64,000 bases of DNA from Pedobacter sp. KBS0701 (GTDB lineage Bacteria; Bacteroidota; Bacteroidia; Sphingobacteriales; Sphingobacteriaceae): NCBI RefSeq assembly GCF_005938645.2, contig NZ_CP042171.1, forward strand, positions 3,162,001 through 3,226,000, in the 5' to 3' direction. The notes under the pieces are model-generated. The model was not told the DNA's origin, did not search any database, and saw only the letters and a program-made list of their open reading frames with translations. The position numbers and the translations under genes were made by a program. Numbering within the stretch: position 1 is the first letter of the stretch; every line of letters begins with the position of its first letter. Positions 62,555 to 64,000 of this stretch are shown piece by piece.

Positions 62555-62752
62555 TTAGTTTTCATGTTCTCCAGACTCGCCACTCAGTATCCTTTCCATT
62601 TCTATCATCATCTGCTCCGCCAGGCGTTGTTTAGCTTGTAATTTAGACAGGTAAGCGTTTTCAAATGTTACTTCAAGCTCATCCATAATAAAGGCATATT
62701 TTGCCTTAAGTTCTATAAGATCAATCTGAAGCTTCTTGGAAAGATTTTGCAT
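62555..62752 (-). CDS. Small coiled-coil hypothetical protein
   Basis: The 65-aa product is almost entirely helical with a heptad-like pattern (LQIDLIELKAKYAFIMDELE; LQAKQRLAEQMMIEMERIL) and an acidic tail GESGEHEN. I do not recognise it, and it has no signal peptide or zinc motif. It lies opposite to the surrounding genes. Coding is supported by regular codon use and a clear ATG but not by any homology I can name. Confidence 0.5.
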   Translation of the reverse strand: MQNLSKKLQIDLIELKAKYAFIMDELEVTFENAYLSKLQAKQRLAEQMMIEMERILSGESGEHEN

Positions 62753-62876
62753 AATACAAAGCTAAAAAAAGCGGGACCAATTTCTGATAAATGGTCTTAT
62801 TTTCTTTTCTAAAAAAAAATACAATAAATAGCTATATCTATTAAAACAATCTCCCAATTCTTTCGTTTATAAAATG

Positions 62877-62955
62877 ATTCCGGCGTGGTTTCCGGAATAG
62901 TTTGTTTGGTTAGTTGATTAGGGATCACTCCCAAAGTGAATCCCTTTTCTTTTTT
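62877..62955 (+). ncRNA. Candidate structured leader or small RNA
   Basis: A perfect hairpin ATTCCGG (62877-62883) / CCGGAAT (62892-62898) is followed 22 nt later by a terminator-like hairpin: GGGATCACT (62921-62929) with AGTGAATCCC (62935-62944, one bulged A) and then TTTTCTTTTTT. No plus-strand gene ends nearby, so this is either a small RNA or a terminating leader of the oxidoreductase gene that starts 75 bp further on. Confidence 0.5.
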
Positions 62956-63029
62956 ACAAAGCTTTCTATCGATTGAGCATAGTTTCCAGACAATAATTTC
63001 TAAATTCAGACTTTTAAATCAAGGATATA

Positions 63030-64000
63030 ATGGAAGAAATCAGATGGAGCATTATTGGCTGTGGGGATGTGACTGAAGTAAAAAGCGGGCCAGCTTTTAA
63101 TAAGGTAAACAACTCCAAACTTGTTGCGGTAATGCGCCGAGACGGTGCTAAGGCTGCTGATTATGCTAAACGTCATCAAGTCCCTAAATGGTATGACAAT
63201 GCTTCTCAACTGATTAACGATCCGGAGGTTAATGCCATTTACATTGCTACGCCACCCCTACAACACGAAGCTTATACCATTGAAGCTTTGAAAACTGGCA
63301 AGCCGGTATATGTAGAAAAACCCATGACTTTAGATGCTGAGGCTGCTCAACGCATGATTGTTGTAGCCAGCAAATTAAAGGTTAAACTCTGCGTAGCCCA
63401 TTATCGCCGTGCCCAACCCATGTTTTTAAAAGTTAAAGAACTATTGGCTGCACATACCATTGGCGATGTTCGTTTAGTCCGGTTAAAAATGCTGCAATCG
63501 CCTAACCCTGTACTAATTGCCAAAACAGCAGATAATTGGCGGATCAATCCAGTTATTTCCGGTGGTGGTTTATTTCATGACCTGGCTCCGCATCAATTAG
63601 ATCTCATGACTTATTATTTCGGCGCTGTAAAAAACGCCATGGGTATTGCCACCAGACAACAGGAAAATACCGAGGTTGATGATTTGGTTGCGGGAAATAT
63701 CCTTTTCGAAAACGGCGTTGTTTTCAGCGGTACCTGGTGTTTTTCTGTAGCGCAACAGGATCAAGCTGATAGTTGCGTAATATATGGCTCAAAAGGTTAT
63801 ATTAGTTTCCCGATGTTTGGCAATAAAATTACCGTTACAACCGATCAATCAACTGAAGAATATGTATTTGAGCCTTTACAGCATGTTCAACAACCTATGA
63901 TCGAAAAAGTAGTCGATTACTTTTTAGGCAAAGGGCAAAATCCATGTAGCGGCGAAGATGCCTTGATTACCATGAAGTTAATGGATGATTTTACGAGGAA
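63030..64000 (+). CDS. Gfo/Idh/MocA-family oxidoreductase (3' end outside the window)
   Basis: The ATG at 63030 opens a frame that runs off the right edge after 323 codons. The N-terminal Rossmann fold has RWSIIGCGDVTEVKSG, with the GxGxxG-like nucleotide loop, and the family motif YVEKPMTLDAEAAQRM (EKP). The C-terminal half has CVAHYRRAQPMFLKVKELL, GGGLFHDLAPHQLDLMTYYFG (substrate-site HDLxxHxxD) and ENTEVDDLVAG. These enzymes oxidise or reduce sugars or inositols with NAD(P). The cut at 64000 probably removes only a few residues, as most relatives end near here. Confidence 0.92.
   Translation, partial: MEEIRWSIIGCGDVTEVKSGPAFNKVNNSKLVAVMRRDGAKAADYAKRHQVPKWYDNASQLINDPEVNAIYIATPPLQHEAYTIEALKTGKPVYVEKPMTLDAEAAQRMIVVASKLKVKLCVAHYRRAQPMFLKVKELLAAHTIGDVRLVRLKMLQSPNPVLIAKTADNWRINPVISGGGLFHDLAPHQLDLMTYYFGAVKNAMGIATRQQENTEVDDLVAGNILFENGVVFSGTWCFSVAQQDQADSCVIYGSKGYISFPMFGNKITVTTDQSTEEYVFEPLQHVQQPMIEKVVDYFLGKGQNPCSGEDALITMKLMDDFTR

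Overview
The window comes from a member of the Bacteroidota, most likely Sphingobacteriaceae (Pedobacter-like). The signs are a SusC/SusD pair driven by an ECF sigma factor and FecR-type anti-sigma factor, a MurF-alanine racemase fusion, TAnnTTTG-type promoters, AT-rich spacers, weak Shine-Dalgarno signals, and many small palindromic intergenic repeats. This placement is inferred from gene content; no rRNA gene is present to confirm it.

Layout. 1-9167 (all minus): sigma factor, anti-sigma factor, SusC, SusD, a lipoprotein that resembles a zinc metallopeptidase but lacks HExxH, and the start of a secreted DUF5117-type metalloprotease. 9862-10858: divergent HxlR regulator and NAD(P)H quinone oxidoreductase. 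10859-12514: repeat mosaic. 12515-13816: orphan 433-aa protein. 14165-26276: defence island. A type I restriction-modification operon (hsdR, hsdS, hsdM) carries a DUF262/DUF1524 GmrSD-like gene between hsdS and hsdM. It continues without a real gap into a TIR gene, an AbiH gene and an unrecognised gene with a PD-(D/E)XK-like signature. A small Cys/His-rich protein lies upstream and a small HTH protein at the far end. 26450-29470: an internally duplicated protein, a 22-copy 21-bp tandem repeat, and more mosaic repeats. 29471-35970: TetR-controlled RND efflux operon with three matching operator palindromes. 36699-38883: GNAT and NmrA-like genes separated by repeats. 39386-43427: trp genes (trpD-F-B-A) behind a leader peptide with three consecutive Trp codons and an intrinsic terminator. 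43488-52613: Kir channel, esterase, SDR, recR, sodium:solute symporter, LOG protein, two paralogous beta-rich proteins and a DUF502 protein. 52713-56083: murF-alr, recX, tRNA-Gly and tRNA-Leu. 56429-64000: LytTR regulator with a LytS-type kinase, PAP2 phosphatase with a GT39-like glycosyltransferase, an esterase, a candidate structured leader RNA, and a Gfo/Idh/MocA oxidoreductase cut by the right edge.

How the parts work together. The Sus-like locus reads as a signal-controlled uptake and digestion system. The defence island combines DNA modification and restriction with GmrSD-like, TIR and AbiH modules in one transcription unit, so several layers of phage defence may be co-expressed. The TIR gene appears frameshifted near its 3' end at a run of four G. 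The trp operon appears to be controlled by ribosome-mediated attenuation. The efflux operon is probably repressed by the adjacent TetR protein, which also appears to repress itself.

The strongest candidates for undescribed biology are the R-S-DUF262-M-TIR-AbiH-nuclease operon and its last, unrecognised gene. The trp leader, the 21-bp array, the families of CGTCAT/ATGACG-ended hairpins and the candidate leader RNA before the last gene also deserve a look.
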